64,000 bases of DNA, taken from the NCBI GenBank assembly GCA_004335635.1, contig QAXH01004625.1, forward strand, positions 43,158 to 107,157, given 5' to 3'. Numbering within the stretch: the first letter of the stretch is position 1; each line of letters opens with the position of its first letter. The notes below the pieces were generated by a model that did no database searches, was not told the DNA's origin, and saw only the letters and a list, made by a program, of their open reading frames with translations. A program made the position numbers and the translations under genes. The stretch is from Chloromonas sp. AAM2 (lineage: Eukaryota; Chlorophyta; Chlorophyceae; Chlamydomonadales; Chlamydomonadaceae). This document shows, piece by piece, positions 13,301-23,255 of the stretch.

Positions 13301-13869
13301 TGGGCTTGTGGAAGGAGTGGGAGAGTTTGCAGGCAGCGAGTTGAGGTTGCGCCATGGGCTGCTGCGGCCCTTCGTGCTGGGTGGTGGGCCTGAGCTGGGC
13401 TGTGCCTGAATGGCACTGTAGCTGCTGACTCCTGGTAGCTCCAAGGGAAGAGGTGCATCACTTTGCTGTGAATCGCTGTGACTGGTTTCGGGTGGTGGTA
13501 GCTCCACATCTGTGGAACGAGACTCAACAGCTGACTGCATGGCATGAGCAGCAACAATGTATCAAGGCGAGTAGCAGGTGGTAGGCTTAATGACTATTGG
13601 ACCTGGATCAAGGTACGAGTACAAGGGGTCGTTTGATGGCTGCCAGTGTGGACCATGGCAGCTCCATGCCGCACCTGGAATGGGATGAAATCTGACAATG
13701 AGGCCGCATTGCTGGTGTTTGTGATGCTAGGCTCATCCGCGCTGCTCACACGCACGCTGTGGACGCAAACCCTTGCGCGTTTCTGACGTGTCTGCACCCT
13801 ATTCGCCACATGAAGTTGCTTAGACTGCACTCCAGCTGGAATGCCGGTGCTTCCCACACCACTGCGCAT
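7335..13869 (-). CDS. LESV/ESV1-like: LESV/ESV1-like tryptophan-rich starch protein
   Basis: ESV1 and LESV bind starch in plant plastids and help keep glucans ordered in the granule. Twelve phase-consistent exons: 13675-13869, 12838-13534, 12223-12344, 11772-11974, 11356-11443, 10705-10792, 10193-10277, 9732-9868, 9164-9335, 8466-8597, 7966-8149 and 7335-7517, giving 761 residues. Exon 1 (65 residues, basic, Ser/Thr-rich) looks like a plastid transit peptide. Exon 2 is a disordered Pro/Ser/Gln region. Residues of about 406-640 carry the family's tryptophan-rich repeats, for example EWEEKWGEK, KYADKWAKE, DYDGRGGCLKYTDKW, EQWGDKWTENF and RKWGNSTGGEYWDN, ending in PHFGF. The tail (exon 12) has seven consecutive Glu residues and ends in a basic stretch. 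Whether it is orthologous to LESV or to ESV1 cannot be decided by eye. The start is the first in-frame ATG of exon 1. Confidence 0.87.
7641..7690. repeat. 10-bp tandem repeat in LESV/ESV1-like intron
   Basis: Five units of catgagtagg (first one varied) lie in the last intron of the gene (7518-7965). A few more scattered copies of the motif occur just to the right. Confidence 0.9.
12452..12682. repeat. 33-bp minisatellite, 7 units, in LESV/ESV1-like intron 2
   Basis: Seven near-identical 33-bp units lie in the intron between exons 2 and 3 (12345-12837). Differences are only at a few C/T positions and the last base. Because the unit is a multiple of three and lacks stops in some frames, it reads as an open protein repeat on both strands (NQDYDTGWFIS on plus). 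Confidence 0.95.
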
Positions 13870-14794
13870 CGCAGCGCCTGCAAATGGCCACAAGGCTTTA
13901 GTTCATCAGACTTGAGGGTAAGGTCCTTCGGACCTGGTTGTGCGGAACGTTAAAAGCTACGAAGGCTTGGACTGTGCGGCGGCTCACTTGGTTTTGAGCG
14001 GTCCCTTGAGGATAGATGCTTCCAAAATGCCGTGGATCGGATAATGGCGTGCTCTCTGAGTCCTGATTTCAATATTTGATGGATGGAGGTCAATTGGCTG
14101 GCTGTCCGTGGTAGGCTAATTGGCGATGCAGTCATCAGACTATCGTATTTCGTGGTGAGTTCTCCCTCTCTCCAACCGCACATGTAACGCCGCGTGAATC
14201 GCACCTGGAGTTTTTCCAGGTGTGGTCCTTGGCTAGCGCAGTGGTCCCATCAGCCGCCTTTGGAACCTTGTGGAGAAGCACAGAAGCCTCCCAAGGTCTG
14301 ATCTGCTACCCAACCCAAAACCCTTGTTGCCAGACCAGCATGAAAAGCCTCGGGCCAATCGCAAGCCTGGCTGATCTACTAACGGCTATGAAAGTTTGTT
14401 TGACACCAGCAGGTTCGTCTTCCTGTATGATGCCATTGCTGTATAACTTTTTTTAAAGGGCTGGACAACTGCTCTTATACGTGCTGATGCACTACAGGCG
14501 AACATCAATGCCGATGTAAAATGGGCTTGATACCACTCGGAACGACATCTGCAGTTTTGTCTAGCCGTGCCCAAGGGGATGCCCCTGACATGATAGTACA
14601 ACTGGAACCTTCCCTCGCCCCGCTGGTGGCCTGGGTGTGATAGGTGGTGTACGCCACCGAACCTGATGACAGCATGCTGTTTCTCTCTGCCTGCGCAGCT
14701 ATCCAACGCCTATCATCCTCGAGCCGTTGCAGCGCTTGGCCAGAGTTAGTCCACTCGGATGGAACCAATGCTGCCGGGCGCAGAATCGCTTCGT

Positions 14795-14960
14795 GCCAAA
14801 CGCGGATGTCTTGCACAAACGTGAACGTGACTACTAGGTTTGCCAGTGTCAAGCCTTGGTGGCCAGTGTAGCAAACCTTGAAACGCTCCTTGTAAGGTAG
14901 GCTTGACACTGGCAAACCTAGTAGTCACGCTCACGTTTGTGCAAGACATCCGCGTTTGGC
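14795..14960. repeat. 62-bp near-perfect inverted repeat with 42-bp loop
   Basis: The arms 14795-14856 and 14899-14960 are reverse complements with one mismatch out of 62. The spacer is 14857-14898. Each arm contains the same open reading (LANLVVT.TFVQDIRVW). Transcription from either strand would give a long stable hairpin. Confidence 0.95.
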
Positions 14961-15394
14961 GGCAGCCTCAGCCCAGCAGCACTGTGACACTGTTACCCTT
15001 AACCGCCCCCACCCCCATGGCTCCTCCCATAGCTCCCCCAGCCCCACCTACCACCACTCGTACGAAAAGTCACAAGCTGCTGGAGGCCAAGTACTAGCCC
15101 GCCGCTGCCCAGTGTGCCAGACGTGGTAAGTGATCATGTCAAGAGAGCTCCAGGTTCTTCAGGTGGTAAACAGACGGAAGTGAGGACAACTGTGGTTGCT
15201 TGACATGGACTCGTGACTCGAGATTTGTTGCGAGGCACTGCACTATTCATAGTTTCGCTTTACTTTTACATCTGCCCCATTGTAACCAGGTTCTTGTTGT
15301 CCAAGCTCAACCACCAAAAAAAACAAGCCCAACGTGTTCTGTGCAACTCATGTGACTACCAGGTAAAACTGAACTCACACATACGCCAGTCCCA

Positions 15395-15426
15395 GAAATT
15401 GTCCCGGAACTGGCAAACTTTTTTTT
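15395..15426. repeat. solo copy of transposon terminal repeat
   Basis: attgtcccggaactggcaaa followed by a run of T matches the terminal repeat of the element at 47571-49110 (right-end orientation) with one change in the core. No opposite end is visible nearby, so it is probably a remnant. Confidence 0.6.
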
Positions 15427-15774
15427 CCCCATGCATTAAAGAGTGCGATCGTCAAGTATACACTTGCTATGCAGGGCTATACCCACCCCCCATCCTTTGT
15501 GTCCAGGTGGGACCGTGACGTGATCGCGGCTTGCAATATGATGATCGTAGCGAGGTGGCAGCTGGCAGGCAGACCAGGCAGACCTGGCGTGTGACACCCC
15601 GCAGATTGCGCTTTGCATGTCTATTCAGAACGAGTTTGGCCGGGCGAGGGGCGGCGCAAATTGTATTACAAGTGTCAGGAGCACTTCCCCATGGTCTCAG
15701 TTGGGCATGGCAAGACACATCTGTCCTTCTAGAGATATCGTTCCGAGTGCAAGTGGCGTTGTGCTGTGGTGCAA

Positions 15775-18565
15775 TCAGTATTCAAGAAACACTTGAAGCA
15801 AGTCGCCGCTGCCGGTGGGCAGGGACACCAGAGGGCCACCCAGCTCCTTGCTCTTGTCACGCATGGCACGCTCAACCATGGACTGCATCAGCATGCGGTG
15901 GACAAGGCGTATACTGTATGGCTTGCGAGCTGGGGTCAAGCGGGGGCACACAAAGTGTTGGTCAGACCAGCAGACCGGCAAGTGCCAAGCCAAGGAAGGG
16001 GCTTGCACACACAATGCGGAGAGCATACAAACTCAGCCACCCAACCCCTCCACTGCTTGTCTGCCAAGGACGAAGCACGTTGACTCGGGACCTGAAGCAC
16101 TCACTTCTCGAGCTTGGAGTTGAGTCAACAAGCTAGGAACACAGATGTGGTTAGCAGTGGCCTGTCTAGACTGAGTCCATGTGTCTGTGCGCATGCATGA
16201 TTTGTGTTCAATCTATGAGGCACTGATGATGAGCTTTTGCACCTACAGCCCTTTACTGGCGTGTGGTTTGTCCAATGCTTAGTACTCTGGCCTTATGACG
16301 TGCACCTGTTCGATCAATAAAGTGGCACGCCTGCCTGGACAACAATTCAACAACTATCCCTTGAATTCAACTGCACGTGGCGCTCTTCCCGAGTGGTGTG
16401 GCGCTCAGTTCCAAGTGGTATCGAACTCACTTTACATTGGCCTTGATGATTGCGTGTAGTGCGTCAGCTCGTATAAGCAGCAATGCTGAACATGTTGACC
16501 GCATACACACTCAAGACAGATCCCTGTCGAGACCTACCTCCAAGTTGATCCCTGCTACAGCAGGCACGATGGCAGTCAGTCCACTCAGAAATGCCGTTGG
16601 AATTCGAGTCTCAAGCTTGATCTGCAGGGCATTCCATCAATTTATCATGTTTGGCCATACAATCATCATCAGTAGGTGGTGAAGCATGGGTGCGGCCAAA
16701 CTGGTTGAAGCATGGCGGGGTAACTTGTCAGGCCATGACCACGGTCGCACAAGGGCAAGTTAAGATCGAACAAAGTGGTGCTGGAGAGCAGGACTGCAAC
16801 ACTTCAGTGCAACCTGCGACTCGAGGGTAAGCACTACCAACCAATGAGATCATGGGATGGAGCCAGGGGCCTGTCATTCCCTGCTTCACAAGTGCACTTG
16901 GGGTCCGATTGGATTGCGAAGCTCCAACTGGGCACCGGTCACATAGGCCTGGCGCCAGTCTCACAGCTTCCGCCCAACTCACCACGCCTGTCGCCTGTTC
17001 GGTGATTTTCACCAGGAAGAAACGGCCCTTGCGCCCTGCCCCTGCCCCAGCCCCCTCCTCCTCCCCGCTCTTGGGAGTGGCGGTGGAGACTAGGGACGTG
17101 CTGGAACCTTGACGCATGGCAGGCAGGCAGAAGCTGTTTGTTGCAGAGTATATTTTCTGTCAGTGATAGTACTGCGTAATACCACGATATTATTGAGCAG
17201 ACTTCCAATCTCGGTTGCTCCAGATTGACAGCCGCCCACAGTCAAAAGTGATCCAAAAGCTTTCATCTCAGGGCCCAGGAGCGTGCACACCTGCCTACCT
17301 ACGTCCCTGGCCTTCATTTGCTTTGAATGCGACACAAGGTTGGGTTAACCCACTTGTAATCAAAGCATTGTTTGCTGAGACTGCAAGTGCATGTGCACAG
17401 CTGCCACCTACTTGGTCCCTCCACCACTGCATCAGGCTCCACCACCGTCGCCTCCACCGGTGCACTGCTAGCACCAGCACCAGCATGTGTGCCACCACCA
17501 GCACCAGCACCAGCAGCAGATTGTGTTGACGAGGTTGATGCATCCCCACTGCCAGTGCCCAAGCTGCTGCTGGCGCGGCTGGTGCTGGAGGTGCTGCCAG
17601 CTGCCGCTGGCGGCGGTGCCTGGCTTGTGCTGCTCCCAGCTCCAGCAGCGGCTGTAGCTGGTGCTGGGTTACTGGAGCTAGGTCGGCTGGCTGCGGAGGA
17701 GGCTGTTGGAGCTGACGGCCGTGCTGTGGATGCATAGGACGCACTGCTACCTGTACTGCCTGTAGTACCATCAGATGTACTGCTGCTGGTTGGTAATGAC
17801 ACGGTGTACCGCTCTTCCTCAGCATAGTACTCCTGCAGGGCGGCCAAAACCAGCCATGACCAATACCATCATTTGCAACAATCCCTCACACATCAAGCTC
17901 CGACATTACCTGCCTGGGCATAATCAAGCACGGCCTAATCCTGAGATCAACAATGGCTTAAGAACTGTCGACACTCTGCCAGGCCTACTGACACACAAGT
18001 GTCAGACTATTCTGTCGCTGCGCACCTGCAGATACGAAAGCAGTCCAGGCTGTGCGATTAGCAGCAGTAACTGCCACACACCTGGTCACACATGGCCGCT
18101 CACACCCAGCTACAAACCTCAAGGGCTGCATGTCATCGACCATGTGAGGTCTGATGGGGCTGTGGCTTCAACCACACAGCCGATGTATTAACCACACAAA
18201 GGCAGTACAGTTAAATTGCATGCTCACTGGAAATCCCACTGCTGCCTGTATGTCAGCAAAAGTGCCCAATTGCTCGGGTGGCGGCACCCTGCCCTGCTTG
18301 AGCTCAGCCAGCGCCTGGTCCATGGCCCTGATGGACACGCCCAGCAGCGACAGAGGGTAGGCCACCTGCACAGGCAGACACAGCCGCAACCAAATCTTGA
18401 TAGGCAGTAGCACATCCCAACTCCACGACTGTCAAGCATTGGTAAACAGACTCCAGCAACAACCACGTGTTGCTAGTGATGACATTCGTAGTTTGTACCC
18501 TGTTTTCTTGGCTAAGTGACTGGTGTCTGGCTGCACTACCGGGAGTTGCACCATGATAAGCCATG

Positions 18566-18617
<52 letters not shown>

Positions 18618-21600
18618 AGCTCAACGTAAGTCGCTAACAACTTGGCTCTGAAAAGCGTCTAAAATGCGGACCCGACAAAGAAGAATGATAAGATGTATTC
18701 TCGCACACCATAAGTGTGGTCAAAGCCTGCACTGGTAATAAGAGTGCTGTGAATACACCAACAAGCTTTCATCCCTCTCCCTTGCGCACCAGCTTGAACC
18801 CCATGTCCTGAAGTACACACACTAGTAAAACAAGCACAACCCTTGCGCACCAGCTTGAACCCCATGTCCTGAAGTACACACACTACTTAAACAAGCACAA
18901 CCCTTGCGCACCAGCTTGAACCCCATGTCCTGAAGTACACACACTACTAAAACAAGCACAACCCTTGCGCACCAGCTTGAACCTCATGTCCTGAAGTACA
19001 CACACTACTAAAACATGCACAACCCTTGCGCACCAGCTTGAATCCCATGTCCTGAAGTACACACACTACTAAAACAAGCACAACCCTTGCGCACCAGCTT
19101 GAATCCCATGTCCTGTAGCTCCTGCGGGCTTATGATGGGGGTCTTGCCGCCGCCCTCGAGCATAGAGGCCATCTGCAGGGGCAGCAAGCTGGCAAGACTC
19201 AGCTTTTTGCAGTGTGTGTGATGTGATTGCGCTACCTTGTGCCACTTGCGTTACTACAAAGATGCTGAAACACGCACATGACACAAACCTCATGCACGCC
19301 ATCGTGTCATAGCTGCTAGGTTGGCTGCTTACTATTGCCCGCTCTGTCTTCCAGTATGCCAGAAGCAAGTGGCAGGAACCCATGCCTTTGACCCTTCAAC
19401 GGCACCCATCTCGCTTTTTGTCCACCTTCACTGAATACCTTAACTGAACGTCTTAGCTGGATGTGGCTGGCTGTGTTCTGAGCCTGGCTGTTCTGTTTAC
19501 TGAGCCGTAGCCCCAGCCCACAGAGAAAACCATGCATCCACTTCTAGATTCTCATTTGAAGCTATACCCTCACCTTCGCTCCACACCCCTGAACGTTTTG
19601 GCTGTTCACCATTGATTCAAGTCGTCCCCCGCACCTTGGGCACCCGTGCCGCCGCCCCACCCGCCCAGCAGAATCGCCTCATCTCCTCCCCGCTCTCCAG
19701 CGCGTCAATGAACAGAATGTCCGCCCCCGCATCAGCAAAGGCCGCGCTGCGCCATAGGGCTTCTTCCAGGGATATGGCCTGGCGGGCGTCTGTGCGTGCT
19801 ACAATTAAGATGTCGGCACCCTCCTCCCTGTGTGCATGCAAGGAAGGCAAACTGTACCTTACTTCCTGACGGTCACGAACTGTACTGTCAACTGTCAACC
19901 AATGCATACTGCAGGTCACTCACGATGATGGGCCCCAGGAGCGAGCCAAGGTGTTGGCGGAGCTGCAAATGCCCTTGCCGACTGGCGGTGCTCAGCAAGA
20001 AGACTCAGCGGGTTTTACACTTGCAGGCCTCGCGATGTTCTTGGGTGCTTGACGCATCAGGCATGCTTGATTACTAGATGCAGAAGATGGGTGCTCCCTC
20101 TCATGCTTGAATCCCCCCTCATGCAGACAGACCAGACCGGACTCCTGCCAGTCATACCCTCACACCCTCACACTCTCACACCTTGCATCCACAGCCGCCC
20201 GAATGCGTGAGACCGCTTCTTCCCGTGACGTCACTCGCTTGCCCTTGACGTGCCCACAGGACTTGGGGGCAACCTGGTCCTCAATCAGGATACCTGCAAT
20301 GGGCAGAAATGGGGAAAGTAAATGTCTTATGCAGCTGGTGGCAGCCATGATGACTCAACATCAGTACACGGCTTTTCATGCACGTGGTTTTGTAGCTTGC
20401 TAAGGTCAAACAACAAAAAAACCAAAGAGAGATCAGGGAAAACTCTCAAAAGCAAACCATGAGCATGATGCAGTGGAACTGAGGGAGTGCTTGGATGCCA
20501 CACGCAAACAGTCAGAGGTGGTGGAGGTACAACAGGCAGCAGGCTGCTTCCAGTCAGGCATTTGGTGCATTGCCACTGTCAAGAGCTCCTTGCCTGCCTG
20601 TCTGCCCGCGCAACACAACAGAGTGCACCCAGCATACGCGACATTTTTTTATTTTTTTATTTAATTTATTATTTTATGCCAATTTTTTTAATTTTTTTCT
20701 TTTATTTATTATTTGATTTTTTATCTTATGCCATGCTGAGACTGGCAGAGCAACAAGCCAGGTTACAGCTGACGCTGACCTCGCTTTACTTGAACCCTGA
20801 ACAAGCATCCACAGTATTTAAACCTCAACTCTCAACTTGTCAACTCGACTGCAGACACACCGTGCATTCTCTGGCTGATGTGTTGCAGGCACTCATCTGC
20901 AAAGCCCGCTTGTGCATAACCCTGACCGTGACTCTCTCTAGTATCCTGAACTAGTATCAGAACTAACAGTGTGTCACAGGCACCATTCTGCCGTTGCGCA
21001 CCTGCAAATCCTGCCTGAGCGTAGCCACGGACCGTGCGCTTGACATTGAGCGCGTTGCCGTAGCCGGTGTCACCATCACCGATGATGGGAATGGAACGTG
21101 TTGCCTCGTTTGCATTGCGACCCTGGGGCGGCAGGCAGCAGGCAAACAAACAGTGAAACCACAACTTGACGTAACTCTGCGATGCCGACACTATCCAACC
21201 TAGCGGACTGGTTCTGTGATCCATGGCCATGTGATGCTGTACCATGACCATCCATGGCCATGCTATGCACCATGTCCATGACTGATTGGCTGTGTGCCAG
21301 TGTATGGGCCAACTGTACTCTATAGCCGGCTAAGCTACTCCAGCGCATGGGAGTTGGTAAAGTGAACAGTAGTAAACCTAGTTGTTTGTGTCTCAACCCG
21401 GCAACTGATCTGGGCATGTGCGGCTGTGCATGCCCCCGCCCCTCTCACCGTGTCCACCATCTCAGCGTACGAGATCAGGCCGGTGTCCGGCGCACCCAGC
21501 CTGCACGTGCACATGACAAGCCCGCCCAAGCGCATGATGGCAGCAGGTGCATACTGACCCTTGCCTAGTGAACAACTGCTGCCTCTTGTTCTGATCAGAT

Positions 21601-22530
21601 TGTGGATCATTCTGTTGTCATGCACTGACACAAGTTGTTACAACCGTGCAATGCACGGTTTTGCACATCAACAAAGAAGTACATTCTCTCACGTCAATCG
21701 TAAAACAGTCAACTAGCCACAACCTGCGTTCGTGAAATGAGTGTCTGCCTGCCTGCCAGCCTATCAAGCGGGCAGGGGACACCTGGCACTGTCAGCACAC
21801 CTGGCACCGGCTGTGCAGAAGCCGCTCATGAAGGCAAATGGAAAGCCTGCAAGCAAGCATTTAGATCATCATCTTAACTGGACGATGTTGTTTGGACGCT
21901 GCATCGCGCACGCTGTCTGACGCAATCCTCAGCTCGGTGGTCTACAACTGCACTGCAACAGGGCGCAGCTGATGATGGTGTGCGGTGAGTTTTACTGTAT
22001 TGAACACTTCAAAGCTAACAAGCAGACATTGTACCAGACACACATTCACATGCATACACACCTGCACGCTCGATCAGCCTGGCTGACAGCCCATCATGGC
22101 AACAAGGACCCTGTGCAGTCAGAGGCAGCATCAGGCGTCTGATTTCATGGCTGCCGTCTTCATCAACAACACGTCCACGCAGGCTCAGTCTCATTACCTG
22201 TGATGTATCTGCCAGCTGAGTGAGAGACAGCAAGTCATTCCAAACAATTCTCAGAGCTTATACCACACGTCTACTGGTTCAACTCTTTTGCTTTGATCAT
22301 CTGAATGCATTGCGCAAATCCTTCTTCATCAAGCCCCTGTGATCAAGCCCTGGTGATCTATGGTGTAGATGGGCATATCAGGCCACACCCACTTGCAGGA
22401 TTCCAGGTTGCTTCAGTAGGCGCCGTAGAGTGGCTGTGCGGGAAGCAGGTCGGGGAATCGCCTGTTGTGTTGCCGCACATTTGATCATGGCACGGCTCCT
22501 AGAGTGAGCGCATGATGATGGGCACAGCAT
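15775..22530 (-). CDS. PEP mutase / isocitrate lyase family enzyme, probably plastid-targeted
   Basis: Members of this superfamily make or break C-C or C-P bonds next to a carboxylate; plant relatives are annotated as carboxyvinyl-carboxyphosphonate phosphorylmutase or 2,3-dimethylmalate lyase. Thirteen phase-consistent exons: 22393-22530, 22062-22110, 21801-21846, 21449-21500, 21002-21122, 20182-20293, 19635-19827, 19095-19172, 18228-18365, 17412-17832, 16983-17107, 16105-16132 and 15775-15929, giving 551 residues. The basic N-terminus resembles a transit peptide. The barrel shows GPCCHDGLSARLIERAG, GAPDTGLISYAEMV, the metal-binding type loop GDGDTGYGN (about 110-118), the active-site loop KSCGH (about 146-150), IVARTDAR, and MASMLEGGGKTP. 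The core ends at EYYAEEERY. A low-complexity Ser/Ala/Thr linker of about 130 residues then leads to an unrecognised C-terminal domain of about 100 residues. Exon 12 is only 28 nt. Exon 8 is followed by tandem copies of its own 3' end. The CGH loop favours a lyase over a strict mutase, but the substrate cannot be read from sequence. Confidence 0.9.
16105..16132 (-). other. 28-nt micro-exon of the PEP mutase family gene
   Basis: A TTCCTAG acceptor and a strong GTGAGT donor bound 28 nt. It converts phase 0 of exon 11 into phase 1, which is exactly what the last exon needs, so it is required for the C-terminal model to hold. Confidence 0.6.
16153..16271. repeat. dispersed repeat family B, copy 1
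   Basis: About 119 bases match 27591-27710 with roughly a dozen differences. This copy lies in the intron between exons 11 and 12 of the PEP mutase family gene. No coding potential or terminal repeats are evident. Confidence 0.8.
16385..16490. repeat. dispersed repeat family C, right-half copy
   Basis: The segment around ttacattggccttgatgatt to gcagcaatgc matches the right half of the 60797-60950 copy and, inverted, 14482-14590 and 3958-4008. It lies in a PEP mutase family intron. Confidence 0.65.
18461..18620. repeat. dispersed repeat family A with (GAT)n tail, copy 1
   Basis: The block beginning near aaccacgtgttgctagtgat and ending in an ATG/GAT microsatellite (18566-18617, about 17 triplets) has a relative at 36627-36795 with a much shorter triplet run. 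Both copies have the microsatellite at the same end. Confidence 0.75.
18781..19112 (-). repeat. 61-bp tandem array duplicating a PEP mutase family exon end
   Basis: Five full 61-bp units (starting at 18781, 18842, 18903, 18964, 19025) precede the authentic 3' end of exon 8 (19086-19112). On the minus strand every unit contains TTCAG, then 18 nt, then GTGCGC, so each is a potential mini-exon encoding DMGFKL (DMRFKL in the fourth unit). The cassettes are at 18790-18807, 18851-18868, 18912-18929, 18973-18990 and 19034-19051. The one nearest the exon shares the exon's GGA codon; the others have changed by one base. Confidence 0.92.
20642..20727. repeat. AT-rich low-complexity tract
   Basis: Almost uninterrupted runs of T and A inside the intron between exons 6 and 5 of the PEP mutase family gene. 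It contrasts sharply with the surrounding composition. Confidence 0.9.
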
Positions 22531-23255
22531 ACTGAACGATGAATGGATGATTGCAGTTGAGTTCTTTGTTCTCCAGTCGTTGAGTTTTCCACTCAATACC
22601 CAGCCTGCACGTGCAAAAAAAAGTGGGAAAAAGGTAACAACGGCTGCTTTTGTGGTGGTGTTGCCACGTCATTCACCGCGCCACGCGTGCGGCTTATCTC
22701 AGCGGCTTATCTCTTCTCATATTGGTTCTTCAATCGCAAGCAAACACGAACACATCCCGTGCCCAACCGCAGAATGCATCACCCTGGCAAGTTGTAGCCA
22801 CAGAAGCCAAAACTCCTGGTGCTGGCCTCAACGGAAAGGTAGCCCGGCAAAACTGGTCTGCCTCAGTCACATTGGCAAGGAGCGGTAGTGTGGTCCTCAA
22901 CAGTTGTGTGCAGGCAAGTGCGGCAGCCCCAGTACCCGGGTACGGGAAGTTCAGGAATTCACATTCTCCAGCACATTCTCCAGCGCCTCCAGCCACTAGC
23001 CTTAAGTGGACGTGCAACACGCTTGTTAGCAGCTAACTTGTCCATCAACCTGCGGCAGAAGGCTCAAAACGCCTGCCAGTCAGCAGTCCTATCTGCGTCA
23101 GCTCAGGGTGAGACCGACGTCAGCTCTGACGGCACTTGGTCATAAGCAACCGTACTTGCGACAGTGTGTTGTGCTTGCACTGATCTGGCGCAGAACAAGC
23201 ACTGCGTAATTTGACTTTGCCCACCTCCGCTACAGCTTTTACCCCGCCATTCGCA
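22531..23255. promoter_or_regulatory. shared upstream region of two divergent plastid-type genes
   Basis: The PEP mutase family gene (-) and the lipase (+) start 725 bases apart and point away from each other, so this stretch must hold both promoters. No clear TATA box was identified. A minus-strand open reading at 22730-23020 looks partly coding-like (LRPAPGVLASVATTCQGDAF) but has no splice-compatible link to the downstream gene. Confidence 0.45.

Larger units (their letters stand above)
13870..15774. other. repeat-rich spacer
   Basis: Two minus-strand genes flank this stretch. It holds an inverted copy of repeat family C (14482-14590), a 62-bp inverted repeat (14795-14960), a solo transposon end (15395-15426) and the left half of another family C copy (15678-15757). 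A minus-strand reading left of the inverted repeat (VWHEAILRPAALVPSEW) looks coding-like but was not recognised. Confidence 0.5.

Noticed and set aside
18304..18624. Poly-His ORF on the minus strand
   Set aside because: It is translation of the GAT microsatellite, not a protein feature.
22730..23020. Coding-like minus-strand reading in the divergent promoter region
   Set aside because: No acceptor or donor joins it to the PEP mutase family gene in phase, and no domain was recognised.
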